Assembly: GCA_016214695.1 (NCBI GenBank)
Contig: JACRNY010000001.1
Location: 372,001-436,000, forward strand
Direction: 5' to 3'
Origin: Nitrosomonadales bacterium
Lineage (GTDB): Bacteria; Pseudomonadota; Gammaproteobacteria; Burkholderiales; Gallionellaceae
Length of the DNA: 64,000 nucleotides
Below the pieces are notes generated by a model that saw only the letters and a program-made list of their open reading frames with translations, ran no database searches and was not told the origin of the DNA. The translations under genes were made by a program, and so were the position numbers. Shown one piece after another: positions 28,956 to 38,130 of this stretch (positions within the stretch are counted from its first letter, which is position 1; every line of letters begins with the position of its first letter).

Positions 28956-29870
28956 ATGAGACTGCGCGTTTTGATCCTGGGCTATGGCGAGATGGGCCAT
29001 GCGATGGAGTATCTGTTGGCGGAGCGGCACGATGTGCGCATCTGGAACATCGGCACTGTGGTGAAAGGCGATCATGCGACGCTGGAAGAGGAAGTCGCCG
29101 AGGCACAGGTGGTGCTGTTCTGCCTGCCGGTGAATCCGCACTTCGAGATCGCCAGCCGCATCGAGCCCCATCTGGCGGCGGGCAGCGTGTGCCTTTCCAT
29201 CGCCAAGGGGCTGGACGAGTCGGGACGCACTGCGGCACAGGTGTTCGAGCGCGTGTTCAACGGCAAGCATCACTACGGCGTGGTGTACGGCCCGATGATC
29301 TCGGAAGAGATCCGCGCTGGGCGCCATGCCTTTGCCGATGTGGTGTTATCCGATGCGGCGGATTTCGACGTGATGCACGAGCTGTTCCGCGGCAGCACGC
29401 TGGTATGCCAGCAGGCGAGCGACATGCACGGGCGCAGCTGGTCGGTGATCCTGAAGAACGTGTACGCCATCATGTTCGGCGTGGCCGATGAACTGGAGCT
29501 GGGCAAGAACATGCGCGGCCACCTGATGGTGGCGGCCATCGCCGAACTGTCCGGCATCGTGCAGGCCTTCGGCGGACAGGCGCACACACCTTACAGCTAT
29601 GCCGGACTGGGCGACCTGATGACCACCGGCACCAGCGAGGATTCGCATCACCACACACTGGGGCGCCAGCTGGCGCGCGGCGAGTGGGATGACATCTCGG
29701 GCGAAGGGGTGCATACCCTGCAGATGGTGGAGAGATACAGCGTGTTCGACTGGCGCGCCTTTCCGCTGTTCGCGCTGGCGCATGACGTGGTCACCGAGCC
29801 GGCGACATTGCACGAACGGGTGGAAGAATATCTGAAGATGTTGCGCGGGATGGAGAGCTGCCCGATCTGA
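28956..29870 (+). CDS. NAD-dependent glycerol-3-phosphate dehydrogenase-like protein
   Basis: 304 residues. N-terminal Rossmann motif LILGYGEMGHAM, LFCLPVNPH, SIAKGLDESGRT and GPMISEEI match the GpsA-type dehydrogenase fold; the helical C-terminal half has SVILKNVYAIMFGVADELELGKN and GLGDLMTT. It is shorter and divergent from GpsA, so it is probably a paralogue with a different substrate. Start ATG behind GGGGAG. Confidence 0.78.
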   Translation: MRLRVLILGYGEMGHAMEYLLAERHDVRIWNIGTVVKGDHATLEEEVAEAQVVLFCLPVNPHFEIASRIEPHLAAGSVCLSIAKGLDESGRTAAQVFERVFNGKHHYGVVYGPMISEEIRAGRHAFADVVLSDAADFDVMHELFRGSTLVCQQASDMHGRSWSVILKNVYAIMFGVADELELGKNMRGHLMVAAIAELSGIVQAFGGQAHTPYSYAGLGDLMTTGTSEDSHHHTLGRQLARGEWDDISGEGVHTLQMVERYSVFDWRAFPLFALAHDVVTEPATLHERVEEYLKMLRGMESCPI

Positions 29871-29879
29871 AACGGCTGC

Positions 29880-30407
29880 TCAGGCGTTGCCGAGCAGCTT
29901 GCCGGCTTCGGCGATGCTGGCGATCTTGTTGAGCACGCCGCTCATGTCCTTCACCTTGGCTTCCAGCATGGCCAGTTCCTTGCTCATGGCTTCCAGTTCG
30001 GCGGTCTTGTCGGTCGCCCCGGCTGATTTGGCCTGCTCCTGCTTCAGCATCTCGCGCAGCTGATCGATCGTCTTCTGGTGTTCGAGGGTCTTCTTCTTCT
30101 CTTCCTCGATCTGCGCGTTCTTCCTGGCCAGTTCGTTCGCCTCAAGCAGCGCATGCTCCCTGAGCTTGGCCTCCAGCTCGGCCGCCTTCCTGCCCGCCTC
30201 AACGGCCCTGGCCTGTTCCTGCTTGAGGCTCTCGCGCAGCTGCACGATGGTTTTCAGGTTCTCGAGCGACTTGCTGCGCTCTTCTTCCAGCAAGGAGTTG
30301 AGCTTTGCATACTCCTGCGACTTGCTCCTGTCTTCCGCAGGTTTGTTTTGCGCCTCGGCTGCGATCCCCGCATCGGTATAGGCGCGAAGTTTTACTGTTT
30401 TTTCCAT
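29880..30407 (-). CDS. Coiled-coil protein with 60-residue internal duplication
   Basis: 175 residues, strongly charged and helical. Residues 41-90 and 101-150 are two copies of one unit, aligned without gaps at a 60-residue period (EEERSKSLENLKTI against EEEKKKTLEHQKTI; ESLKQEQA against EMLKQEQA; AAELEA against TAELEA). A short C-terminal part (MSGVLNKIASIAEAGKLLG) is different. Convergent to the dehydrogenase gene, 94 bases downstream of pilU on the same strand. Role unknown. Confidence 0.7.
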   Translation of the reverse strand: MEKTVKLRAYTDAGIAAEAQNKPAEDRSKSQEYAKLNSLLEEERSKSLENLKTIVQLRESLKQEQARAVEAGRKAAELEAKLREHALLEANELARKNAQIEEEKKKTLEHQKTIDQLREMLKQEQAKSAGATDKTAELEAMSKELAMLEAKVKDMSGVLNKIASIAEAGKLLGNA

Positions 30408-30501
30408 GATGTCTGCTCCGTTAGTACGGCATTACCGGGTACACAGCGTCCATTGTACCCAAGCCGGCGCCATCGTTCACAACAGACTGCCCAGACCGTG
30501 G

Positions 30502-31836
30502 CTACTCCAGCGACAGCTGCAGCTTGTCCAGCTGGATGGGCGGGGCCGGCGGTTTCGCGGCCGATGCCGCCTCCTGCTGCTGCTTTTCCTGCTGCCTGGC
30601 GAGTTGCTCGGCCTCGAACTGGCGCTTGTGCTCTTCCTGTGCGGCAAGTTCCGCCTGGCGTTCGGCTTCCAGCTGTTCCGGGCTCTTGTACTCGTGCAGC
30701 GAAAGATCCATGCCGGCAGTGGCAGAGGCCGGCTCGCCGCGCTTGCTCTTGAGCTTGATGTTCAGGCGCAGCTCGTTGGCCGAGTCGGCGTTGCGGATGG
30801 CCTCCTCGTAGGAGATGAAACCGTCGTTGTACAACTCGAACAGCGACCAGTCGAAGGTGCGCATGCCAAGCTCGCGCGACTTTTCCATGATGCCTTTGAT
30901 CTCGTTGAATTCACCCTTGAAGATCTTGTCGGCCACGATGGGCGTATTGAGCAGGATCTCGATGGCGGCCTTGCGCCCCTTGCCGTCCGGCGTACGGATC
31001 AAACGCTGCGAGATCAGCGCGCGCATGTTGGCGGAAAGGTCCATCAGCAGCTGGTTGCGCCGCTCCTCGGGGAAAAAATTGATGATGCGGTCTATGGTCT
31101 GGTTGGCACTGTTGGCGTGCAGCGTACCCAGGCACAGGTGGCCGGTCTCGGCGAAAGCGATGGCGTGCTCCATGGTCTCGGCGTCGCGGATCTCGCCGAT
31201 CAGGATGACGTCGGGCGCCTGGCGCAGGGTGTTCTTCAACGCGTGGTGCCAGCTGTGCGTGTCCACACCCACTTCGCGATGGGTGATCAGCGACTGCTTG
31301 GACTGGTGCACATATTCCACCGGGTCTTCGACGGTGATGATGTGCCCCTTGGAGGTGCGGTTGCGGTGGTCGATCATCGCGGCCAGCGAGGTGGATTTGC
31401 CGGAGCCGGTGCCGCCGACCACCAGCACGAGGCCGCGCTTGTTCATGATGATCTCCTTGAGCACCTCGGGCAGGCCGAGCTTCTCGAAGTTGGGGATCTC
31501 GGCGGCGATGGTGCGGATGACCATGCCGACGTTCTGCTGCTGCACGAACACGTTGACGCGGAAACGCGATACGCCCGGCACGGAGATGGCGAAGTTGCAC
31601 TCCATCTCCTTGTCGAACTCGGCACGCTGATCCTCGTTCATCAGGGCGTATGCAAGCTGGCGCGTGATCGCGCCGTTGAGTTTCTGCGCGGTCATCGGCG
31701 TCATCTCGCCGTGCGCCTTCATGCTGGGCGGGAAATCGTTGGAGATGAACAGGTCGGAACCGCCTGCCTTGCTCATGGCGGTGAGCAGTTTGATGATGTA
31801 TTCGTATGCTTGCTGGTCGGTAAGGCCGGATGACAT
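30502..31836 (-). CDS. pilU: Type IV pilus retraction ATPase, PilU-like
   Basis: 444 residues from ATG 31836. PilT/PilU family hexameric ATPase: Walker A GGTGSGKST, Asp box ITVEDPVEYVH, Walker B VILIGEIRDAETM and the His box GHLCLGTLHANSA. The last ~65 residues form a Gln/Glu/Ala-rich extension (EAERQAELAAQEEHKRQ and onward) absent in the ~345-residue PilT. N-terminus and length fit PilU more than PilT. No other pilus genes are nearby in this window. Confidence 0.88.
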   Translation of the reverse strand: MSSGLTDQQAYEYIIKLLTAMSKAGGSDLFISNDFPPSMKAHGEMTPMTAQKLNGAITRQLAYALMNEDQRAEFDKEMECNFAISVPGVSRFRVNVFVQQQNVGMVIRTIAAEIPNFEKLGLPEVLKEIIMNKRGLVLVVGGTGSGKSTSLAAMIDHRNRTSKGHIITVEDPVEYVHQSKQSLITHREVGVDTHSWHHALKNTLRQAPDVILIGEIRDAETMEHAIAFAETGHLCLGTLHANSANQTIDRIINFFPEERRNQLLMDLSANMRALISQRLIRTPDGKGRKAAIEILLNTPIVADKIFKGEFNEIKGIMEKSRELGMRTFDWSLFELYNDGFISYEEAIRNADSANELRLNIKLKSKRGEPASATAGMDLSLHEYKSPEQLEAERQAELAAQEEHKRQFEAEQLARQQEKQQQEAASAAKPPAPPIQLDKLQLSLE

Positions 31837-32166
31837 CGAAATCCCTCGCAATGGTTGTCTGACAGGAATGCTCTGCACATTCTAGCAGCAAGACCGGACA
31901 GTTGAACCGCTGCCACAACGCAAATCCGGGGGTGACACACCCGGCCGCCATCCCTTTCCCGCAACACGACCGACAAGATGCTTGAAGCCGCACTGACCGG
32001 GCGCGTAGAATGGTTCGAGACAGGAAGGTGGATGAAACGCCCCATGTCCAGCGCGCCGGCAGGCGCGGCAGGAGGTGTCTTCCGGCGCCGGAGACTTCAG
32101 CGCAGACACGGCATTTCACAGGATTCTTTGGTTTCCATTCAGCAAGTTCAGAGAGGGAGAAACGCA
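31837..32166. promoter_or_regulatory. Divergent region between pilU and ppdK
   Basis: 330 bases with no credible gene. On the plus strand TTGAAG (31982-31987), 18 bases, TAGAAT (32006-32011) is a plausible promoter for ppdK with a ~150-base leader. A purine-rich GAGAGGGAGAAA just before 32167 is the ppdK ribosome-binding site. Nothing else was seen. Confidence 0.4.
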
Positions 32167-34962
32167 ATGACCGGCACCAGGCAATTCATCTACGATTTCG
32201 AAAAAGGCGACGGCAAGAACAAGATGCTGCTCGGCGGCAAGGGCGCCAACCTGTGCGAGATGACGCAGATCGGCCTCAACGTCCCGCCCGGCTTCACCAT
32301 CACCACCGAAGCCTGTCTTGCCTATCTGGAGAAGAACCAGCTGCCCGACGGCCTGATGGACGACATCAAGGCGCACATGAAGGCGCTGGAAAAGAAGACC
32401 GGCAAGGGCTTCGGCTCCGCGGACAATCCGCTGCTGGTGTCGGTACGCTCCGGCTCGGCGATGTCGATGCCCGGCATGATGGACACCATCCTCAACCTCG
32501 GCCTCAACGAGACCTCGCTCAAGGGGCTCATCAAACAGACCGGCAACGAGCGTTTCGCCTGGGACGCCTACCGCCGCTTCGTGCAGCTGTTCGGCAAGAT
32601 CGCGCTCAACATCGGCGACGAGCATTTCGACGAACTGATGGGCGAGATCAAGCGCAAGTACGGTGCGCCGCAGGACGTGGACCTGAAGACCGAGCACCTG
32701 AAAGAGCTGGCCCACGGCTTCCTCGACATCGTGCAGAAGCACAGCGGCAAACCCTTCCCGCAGGACCCCCTGCAGCAACTGGAGATCTCCGTCGGCGCGG
32801 TGTTCCGCTCCTGGATGGGCAAACGCGCGGTCGATTACCGCAAGCAGTTCAAGATCACCAAAGACCAGGCCAACGGCACCGCGGTCAACATCTGCACCAT
32901 GGTGTTCGGCAACATGGGCAACGACTCCGGCACCGGCGTCGGCTTCACGCGCAACCCCGGCACCGGTGAGAACCTGATCTACGGCGAATACCTCACCAAC
33001 GCGCAGGGCGAGGACGTGGTGGCGGGCATACGCACGCCCAAGGCCATCGCCGAGATGGAAAAGGAGATGCCGGAGATCTACCGCCAGCTCATCACCCTGC
33101 ACAATCGCCTGGAATCGCATTACCACGAGGTGCAGGACTTCGAGTTCACCATCGAGAAGGGCATCCTGTATTGCCTGCAGACGCGCAACGGCAAGATGAA
33201 CGCGCGCGCCATGGTGCGCAGCTCGGTGGAGATGTTCAACGACGGACTGATCGGCAAGGAGCGCGCGCTGCTGCGCATCGAGCCGGCGATCCTTGAGCAA
33301 TTGCTGGTACCGCAACTGGCGCCCAACTTCCGCGGCAAGTCGCTGGCGCAGGGCCTGCCTGCCTCACCCGGCGCCGCTTCCGGCAAGATCGTGTTCGATG
33401 CCGACACCGCCGAGGCGCGCGGCCGCGCGGGCGAGAAGATCATCCTGGTGCGCGAGGAGACCAAGCCCGAAGACATCCACGGCTTCTTCCAGGCGCAGGG
33501 CATCCTCACCAGCCGCGGCGGCAAGACCTCGCACGCGGCCGTGGTGGCGCGCGGCATGGGCAAGCCCTGTGTCTCCGGTTGCGAGGCCATCGTCATCAAC
33601 GACGTGCTGCGCAGCGCGCAGATCGGCGACACTGTGCTGCATGAGGGCGACGTGGTCACCATAGACGGCGGCACCGGCCATGTCTATGCGGGCGAGGTGC
33701 CGACCGTGGAACCGGAATTCTCCGAAGAACTGAACACCCTGCTGGCCTGGGCCGACGAAGTGTCGCGCCTGAAAGTGATGGCGAACGCCGACACCCCGAA
33801 CGATGCCGCGCGCGCGCGCGAATTCGGTGCCATGGGCATCGGCCTGTGCCGCACCGAGCGCATGTTCAACAGCACCGACCGCCTGCCCATCGTGCAAGAG
33901 ATGATCCTCGCCGAGACGCCGGAAGCGCGCCAGTCCGCACTCGACCGTCTGCTGCCGATCCAGCGCGCCGACTTCAAGGGCATCTTCAAGGCGATGAAGG
34001 GCCTGCCCGTCACCGTGCGCCTGCTCGACCCGCCGATGCACGAGTTCCTGCCCACCGCCGCACAGCTCGAACTGGAGATCGCCCACCTGCACCAGCTGCG
34101 CGACACCATCAAGGGACTGGAAGAACTGCCGGACACGCTCAAACTGCTCAACCCCAAGCTGTACCAGCAATATGCCGACGGCCTGACCAAACTGATGGGC
34201 GGGCTGGGTGACTTCAAGGAATCGCATCTGGAAGAGGATGTGATCGGCCGCAAGGAAGTGGTGCTGAAAAAAGTGCGCGCGCTGGCCGAAGTGAACCCGA
34301 TGCTGGGCCACCGCGGCGTGCGCCTCGGCATCACCTATCCCGAGATCTATTCGATGCAGATACGCGCCATCCTGGAAGCCGCTGCGCTGTGCGCCAAGGA
34401 AGGGCTGGAGATCTACCCCGAGATCATGGTGCCGCAGGTGGCGACCGTGGAAGAGCTCAAGCGCATCCACAGCTACGTGCAGCGCATCCATGCGGAAGTG
34501 AACGCGACCCACGGCATCGACGTGCAGTTCAAGTTCGGCTCGATGCTGGAAGTGGTGCGCGCCTGCGTGCGCGCCGGGCGCATGGCCGAGACCGCCGAGT
34601 TCTTCTCCTTCGGCACCAACGACCTCACCCAGGCCACCTTCTCGTTCAGCCGCGAGGACGCCGAGAACAAGTTCCTGCCCGCCTACACCGAGACCGGCAT
34701 CCTGCAGGACAACCCGTTCGAGGTGCTCGACATCAAGGGCGTGGGACAGCTGATGAAACTGGCGGTGGGCAAGGGACGCGAGACCAACCCCAACCTCAAG
34801 GTCGGCATCTGCGGCGAACACGGCGGCCACCCCGGCTCCATCCGCTTCTGCCACCACATCGGCCTCAACTACGTCTCCTGTTCCGGCCCGCGCGTGCCCA
34901 TCGCACGGCTGGCGGCGGCGCAAGCGAAGCTGCTGGAGGAGCAATACAGGGAACCGAACTGA
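32167..34962 (+). CDS. ppdK: Pyruvate phosphate dikinase
   Basis: Interconverts pyruvate + ATP + Pi and phosphoenolpyruvate + AMP + PPi. 931 residues from ATG 32167. The ATP-grasp domain (LGGKGANLCEM, SVRSGSAMSMPGMMDT) is followed by the swivelling phosphohistidine domain with H456 in GGKTSHAAVV, and the C-terminal PEP/pyruvate barrel (MGIGLCRTERMF, FSFGTNDLTQ, GICGEHGG). With pycAB nearby it gives the cell both pyruvate-to-PEP and pyruvate-to-oxaloacetate routes. Confidence 0.96.
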   Translation: MTGTRQFIYDFEKGDGKNKMLLGGKGANLCEMTQIGLNVPPGFTITTEACLAYLEKNQLPDGLMDDIKAHMKALEKKTGKGFGSADNPLLVSVRSGSAMSMPGMMDTILNLGLNETSLKGLIKQTGNERFAWDAYRRFVQLFGKIALNIGDEHFDELMGEIKRKYGAPQDVDLKTEHLKELAHGFLDIVQKHSGKPFPQDPLQQLEISVGAVFRSWMGKRAVDYRKQFKITKDQANGTAVNICTMVFGNMGNDSGTGVGFTRNPGTGENLIYGEYLTNAQGEDVVAGIRTPKAIAEMEKEMPEIYRQLITLHNRLESHYHEVQDFEFTIEKGILYCLQTRNGKMNARAMVRSSVEMFNDGLIGKERALLRIEPAILEQLLVPQLAPNFRGKSLAQGLPASPGAASGKIVFDADTAEARGRAGEKIILVREETKPEDIHGFFQAQGILTSRGGKTSHAAVVARGMGKPCVSGCEAIVINDVLRSAQIGDTVLHEGDVVTIDGGTGHVYAGEVPTVEPEFSEELNTLLAWADEVSRLKVMANADTPNDAARAREFGAMGIGLCRTERMFNSTDRLPIVQEMILAETPEARQSALDRLLPIQRADFKGIFKAMKGLPVTVRLLDPPMHEFLPTAAQLELEIAHLHQLRDTIKGLEELPDTLKLLNPKLYQQYADGLTKLMGGLGDFKESHLEEDVIGRKEVVLKKVRALAEVNPMLGHRGVRLGITYPEIYSMQIRAILEAAALCAKEGLEIYPEIMVPQVATVEELKRIHSYVQRIHAEVNATHGIDVQFKFGSMLEVVRACVRAGRMAETAEFFSFGTNDLTQATFSFSREDAENKFLPAYTETGILQDNPFEVLDIKGVGQLMKLAVGKGRETNPNLKVGICGEHGGHPGSIRFCHHIGLNYVSCSGPRVPIARLAAAQAKLLEEQYREPN

Positions 34963-34969
34963 TCCGGCT

Positions 34970-35003
34970 CGTACCGGATGCGCAAGCGTCCGGTACGGCT
35001 TTG
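34970..35003 (+). terminator. Terminator after ppdK
   Basis: CGTACCGGA (34970-34978) pairs with TCCGGTACG (34989-34997), a 9-bp stem with a 10-base loop, followed by GCTTTTG; starts 7 bases after the ppdK stop. Confidence 0.65.
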
Positions 35004-35177
35004 ATCTTCCGGGAACGGGTTCCGGGCTTGCTCCAGCCGCGATCCGGGCTGATCGATAAATCAGAGGGAAAGACTACGATACTGCGTTCGTGTTCACGCA
35101 TCCCGTACTGTTTCGGCTAGAATGATTCCGCCCCTGTTCAGGCTGTGAGACGTGCAAACATCACTCAATCATTGAAA

Positions 35178-36014
35178 ATGATCAAATCCAAACTGCAAAA
35201 CCTGTTCGCGATCACCCTCCCCACACTTTGCCTGCTCGCAGCGCCGCTGCAATCACGGGCGGAAACCGACTGCCCCGAGATGGTCGTGATCCATGCGGGC
35301 AGTTTCGAGATGGGAGCGCCCAAAGCCAATGCCGGACGCAAGCCGGTCGAGATCCCCGGCGGTACCATGCTCGGCGGCACCTCGATGCTGTTCTCGATAG
35401 TCCCGCAACCCAAACTGGGCAGCAAGGAGACCCTGCAGGTGAAGATCCCCAAACCCTTCGCCATATGCACGACGGAAGTGACCCAGGGCCAATGGCGCTC
35501 CGTCATGGGCAGCAATCCGAGCGAGTTCTACAGATGCGGGGACGACTGCCCGGTAGAGAGCGTCAGCTGGAACGAGGCCAAGGAATTCATCAAACGACTC
35601 AATGCCAGAACCGGAAAACAGTACCGTTTACCGAGCGAACAGGAGTGGGCCTATGCCTGCCAGGCCGGCCTGAAAAGCGAATTCTGCGGGGGCAATGAGC
35701 TCGACACGGTCGCCTGGTATCAGCGCAATGCCGAAAACACCACACACCCGGTCGCCAGAAAACACTCCAATGCATGGGGCATCTACGACATGAGCGGCAA
35801 TGTGTGGGAGTGGGTCGAAGACGGATGGCACGAAGACTTCAATGGCGCCCCCACGGATGGCAGACCCTGGACGGGCGAAGGCCCCAATCGCGTGGTGCGC
35901 GGGGGTTCGTGGTTCAGCGACGCGCCATCCATGCACGGGGCAAGACGCTTCGGCTTCAACCAGGCCGAGCGCAGCAACAACATCGGGTTCCGCCTGGTGA
36001 AGACGATCCAATAG
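35178..36014 (+). CDS. Exported FGE/sulfatase-modifying-factor-fold protein
   Basis: 278 residues from ATG 35178 with a signal peptide ending near QSRAET. The mature protein has the formylglycine-generating-enzyme (SUMF1) fold: MVVIHAGSFEMG, ICTTEVTQGQW, GDDCPVESVSWNEA, YRLPSEQEWAYAC, DMSGNVWEWVEDG, VVRGGSW and NIGFRLV. The catalytic cysteine pair of true FGEs after GGSW is missing (SW is followed by FSDAPSMHG), so enzymatic FGE activity is unlikely. A paralogue lies at 55888-56988. Confidence 0.85.
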   Translation: MIKSKLQNLFAITLPTLCLLAAPLQSRAETDCPEMVVIHAGSFEMGAPKANAGRKPVEIPGGTMLGGTSMLFSIVPQPKLGSKETLQVKIPKPFAICTTEVTQGQWRSVMGSNPSEFYRCGDDCPVESVSWNEAKEFIKRLNARTGKQYRLPSEQEWAYACQAGLKSEFCGGNELDTVAWYQRNAENTTHPVARKHSNAWGIYDMSGNVWEWVEDGWHEDFNGAPTDGRPWTGEGPNRVVRGGSWFSDAPSMHGARRFGFNQAERSNNIGFRLVKTIQ

Positions 36015-36043
36015 TCCGGAGCGGGTTACCGCTGCAAGAACGG

Positions 36044-36071
36044 AAAAGGGGTGCGAGATCGCACCCCTTTT
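36044..36071. terminator. Bidirectional terminator
   Basis: AAAAGGGGTGCGA (36044-36056) is a perfect 13-bp match to TCGCACCCCTTTT (36059-36071) with a 2-base gap, lying between the convergent FGE-like gene and pycB. A-run and T-run flank both sides, so it can act in both directions. Confidence 0.85.
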
Positions 36072-36092
36072 CGTTTGACACCCCGATCCACC

Positions 36093-37949
36093 CTACTCTG
36101 CAGACTGGATCTCCACCAGCGTCTCGTCCGGCGCGACACTGTCGCCTTTCTTGACATGGATGCTGACGACGACGCCGCTCTGCGGAGCCTGGATCTCGTT
36201 CTCCATCTTCATGGCCTCGATCACCAGCAGACCGTCGCCCGCTTCGACCTTGTCGCCGATCCTGGCCTTCACATCGACGATGGTGCCGGGCATGGCGGTG
36301 GTGACACAGCCCTGATGGGAAGGACGCGGACGGCTGGTGTTCGCCGCCGAGGTGGTGACGGACTTCTTCTTGCTCCGCCCATCGCCGCTGCGGCGGCCGC
36401 TGACCTCGATCTCGTTCAGCGTCTCGACGCTGACCTCTTCCGAGATACCGTCCACCGAAACATAGAACGGGCGCTGCGCCTCGCCGTGGTGGCCGCTGCC
36501 GGTGAGCTTGATGTGGAAGGTCTCGCCGTGCAGCGTGACCTTGAACTCGTTGGGTGCGTAACGTTCCGCGGCGTGGCTGGCCGCCTCCTTCGGCTGCAGC
36601 ACCTCAGGCTTGAGCGTGTCAGCGTTGCGTTCCTGCAGGAAGGTCTTGCCGATGTCGGGGAACATGGCGTAGGTGAGCACGTCTTCATCGCTCTGTGCGA
36701 AGGTTTCGCTCTCGGCCTTGAGGCGGTTCATCTCGTCTTCCAGCAGGTCGGCGGGACGGCAGGTCATCACTTCGGCATCGCCGACGGCGAGCTTGCGCAC
36801 CTTCTCGTTGATCTTGCCCGGCGCCTTGCCGTACTGGCCGAGCAGGTAGTTCTTCACTTCGTTGGTGACCGATTTGTAACGCTCGCCGGTCAGCACGTTC
36901 AGCACCGCCTGGGTGCCGACGATCTGCGAGGTCGGCGTGACCAGCGGCGGATAGCCCATGTCTTCGCGCACGCGCGGGATCTCGGCCAGCACCTCGTTCA
37001 TGCGGCTCAGCGCATCCAGCTCCTTGAGCTGGTTGGACAGGTTGGAGATCATGCCGCCGGGCACATGGTTCACCAGCACGCGTGTATCCACGCCGGTGAA
37101 AGCGCTCTCGAACTGCCAGTATTTCTTGCGCACTTCGACGAAGTAGGCGGTGATCTCCTGCAGTGCGGCGAGGTCGAGGCCGGTGTCGTAGGGCGTGCCC
37201 TGCAGCGCAGCGACCACGCTCTCGGTGGAGGAGTGGCTGGCGCCTTCGCCGAACGAGGAGTTGCAGGTGTCGAGCATGGTGGCGCCCGCCTCCACCGCCT
37301 TGAGGATGCACATCGCGGACAGACCGGAGGTGGAATGGCTGTGCAGGTGGATGGGCACGTTGACGGCGGCGCGCAAGGCCTTGACCAGCTCGAAGGTGGC
37401 ATAGGGCGTGAGCAGGCCGGCCATGTCCTTGATGGCGATGGAATCGCAACCCAGCGCTTCCAGTTCGGCGGCCATGGTGACGAAGGTGGGGATGTCGTGC
37501 ACCGGGCTGGTGGTATAGCTGATGCAGCCTTCGGCATGCTTGCCGGATTTTTTCACCGCCTCGATGGAGACGCGCAGATTGCGCATGTCGTTCATCGCGT
37601 CAAAGATGCGGAACACGTCCACGCCGTTGTCGGCGGATTTCTTCACGAAGGCGCGCACCACGTCGTCGGAATAGTGACGGTAGCCGAGCAGGTTCTGGCC
37701 GCGCAGCAGCATCTGGATGCGGCTGTTCGGCAGCGCCTTGCGCAGACGCGTCAGACGCTCCCACGGGTCTTCTTTCAGGAAGCGCACGCAGGAATCGAAG
37801 GTCGCCCCGCCCCAGGCTTCCAGCGACCAGAAGCCGATGCTGTCCAGCCTGGAACAGATGGGCAGCATGTCGTCGGTGCGCATGCGCGTGGCGATCATGG
37901 ATTGGTGTCCGTCACGCAGGACCAGTTCGGAGATTTGTGTCTTTGCCAT
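36093..37949 (-). CDS. pycB: Pyruvate carboxylase subunit B (carboxyltransferase + biotin carrier)
   Basis: 618 residues. N-terminal carboxyltransferase barrel (ELVLRDGHQS with metal ligand Asp, EAWGGATFD, GYRHYSDD, HLHSHSTSGL), a connecting domain, and a C-terminal biotinyl domain with the biotin lysine near residue 581 in EAMKMENE. The protein is equally similar to oxaloacetate decarboxylase alpha; the partner biotin carboxylase (pycA, next upstream gene) and absence of oadB/oadG nearby favour two-subunit pyruvate carboxylase. Confidence 0.88.
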   Translation of the reverse strand: MAKTQISELVLRDGHQSMIATRMRTDDMLPICSRLDSIGFWSLEAWGGATFDSCVRFLKEDPWERLTRLRKALPNSRIQMLLRGQNLLGYRHYSDDVVRAFVKKSADNGVDVFRIFDAMNDMRNLRVSIEAVKKSGKHAEGCISYTTSPVHDIPTFVTMAAELEALGCDSIAIKDMAGLLTPYATFELVKALRAAVNVPIHLHSHSTSGLSAMCILKAVEAGATMLDTCNSSFGEGASHSSTESVVAALQGTPYDTGLDLAALQEITAYFVEVRKKYWQFESAFTGVDTRVLVNHVPGGMISNLSNQLKELDALSRMNEVLAEIPRVREDMGYPPLVTPTSQIVGTQAVLNVLTGERYKSVTNEVKNYLLGQYGKAPGKINEKVRKLAVGDAEVMTCRPADLLEDEMNRLKAESETFAQSDEDVLTYAMFPDIGKTFLQERNADTLKPEVLQPKEAASHAAERYAPNEFKVTLHGETFHIKLTGSGHHGEAQRPFYVSVDGISEEVSVETLNEIEVSGRRSGDGRSKKKSVTTSAANTSRPRPSHQGCVTTAMPGTIVDVKARIGDKVEAGDGLLVIEAMKMENEIQAPQSGVVVSIHVKKGDSVAPDETLVEIQSAE

Positions 37950-38008
37950 GGTGTTGACTCAAAAAAAACTGATAAATAAATTAAAAGCAGATTGCCCCTC
38001 GTCGTCTC

Positions 38009-38091
38009 TACCCCCATCCCAACCTTCCCCCTGCAAGGGGGAAAGAGCCAGTCCCCTCCCCCTTGCAGGGGGAGGGCCGGGGTGGGGGTAG
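38009..38091. repeat. Composite palindromic repeat between pycA and pycB
   Basis: Outer arms CTACCCCCATCCC and GGGGTGGGGGTAG enclose two hairpins, TTCCCCCTGCAAGGGGGAA and CCCTCCCCCTTGCAGGGGGAGGG. It belongs to the same CTCCC/GGGAG type of repeat seen in mutS and the molybdenum cofactor genes. It fills the 180-base gap between the two pyruvate carboxylase subunit genes. Confidence 0.85.
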
Positions 38092-38130
38092 AAGCGAAAT
38101 CCCGCTACTACAATTCCGCCGGAGTTCCGT

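Noticed and set aside
36093-37949. Oxaloacetate decarboxylase alpha subunit
   Set aside because: The protein would fit, but the neighbouring biotin carboxylase gene and absence of decarboxylase beta and gamma subunits point to pyruvate carboxylase subunit B.
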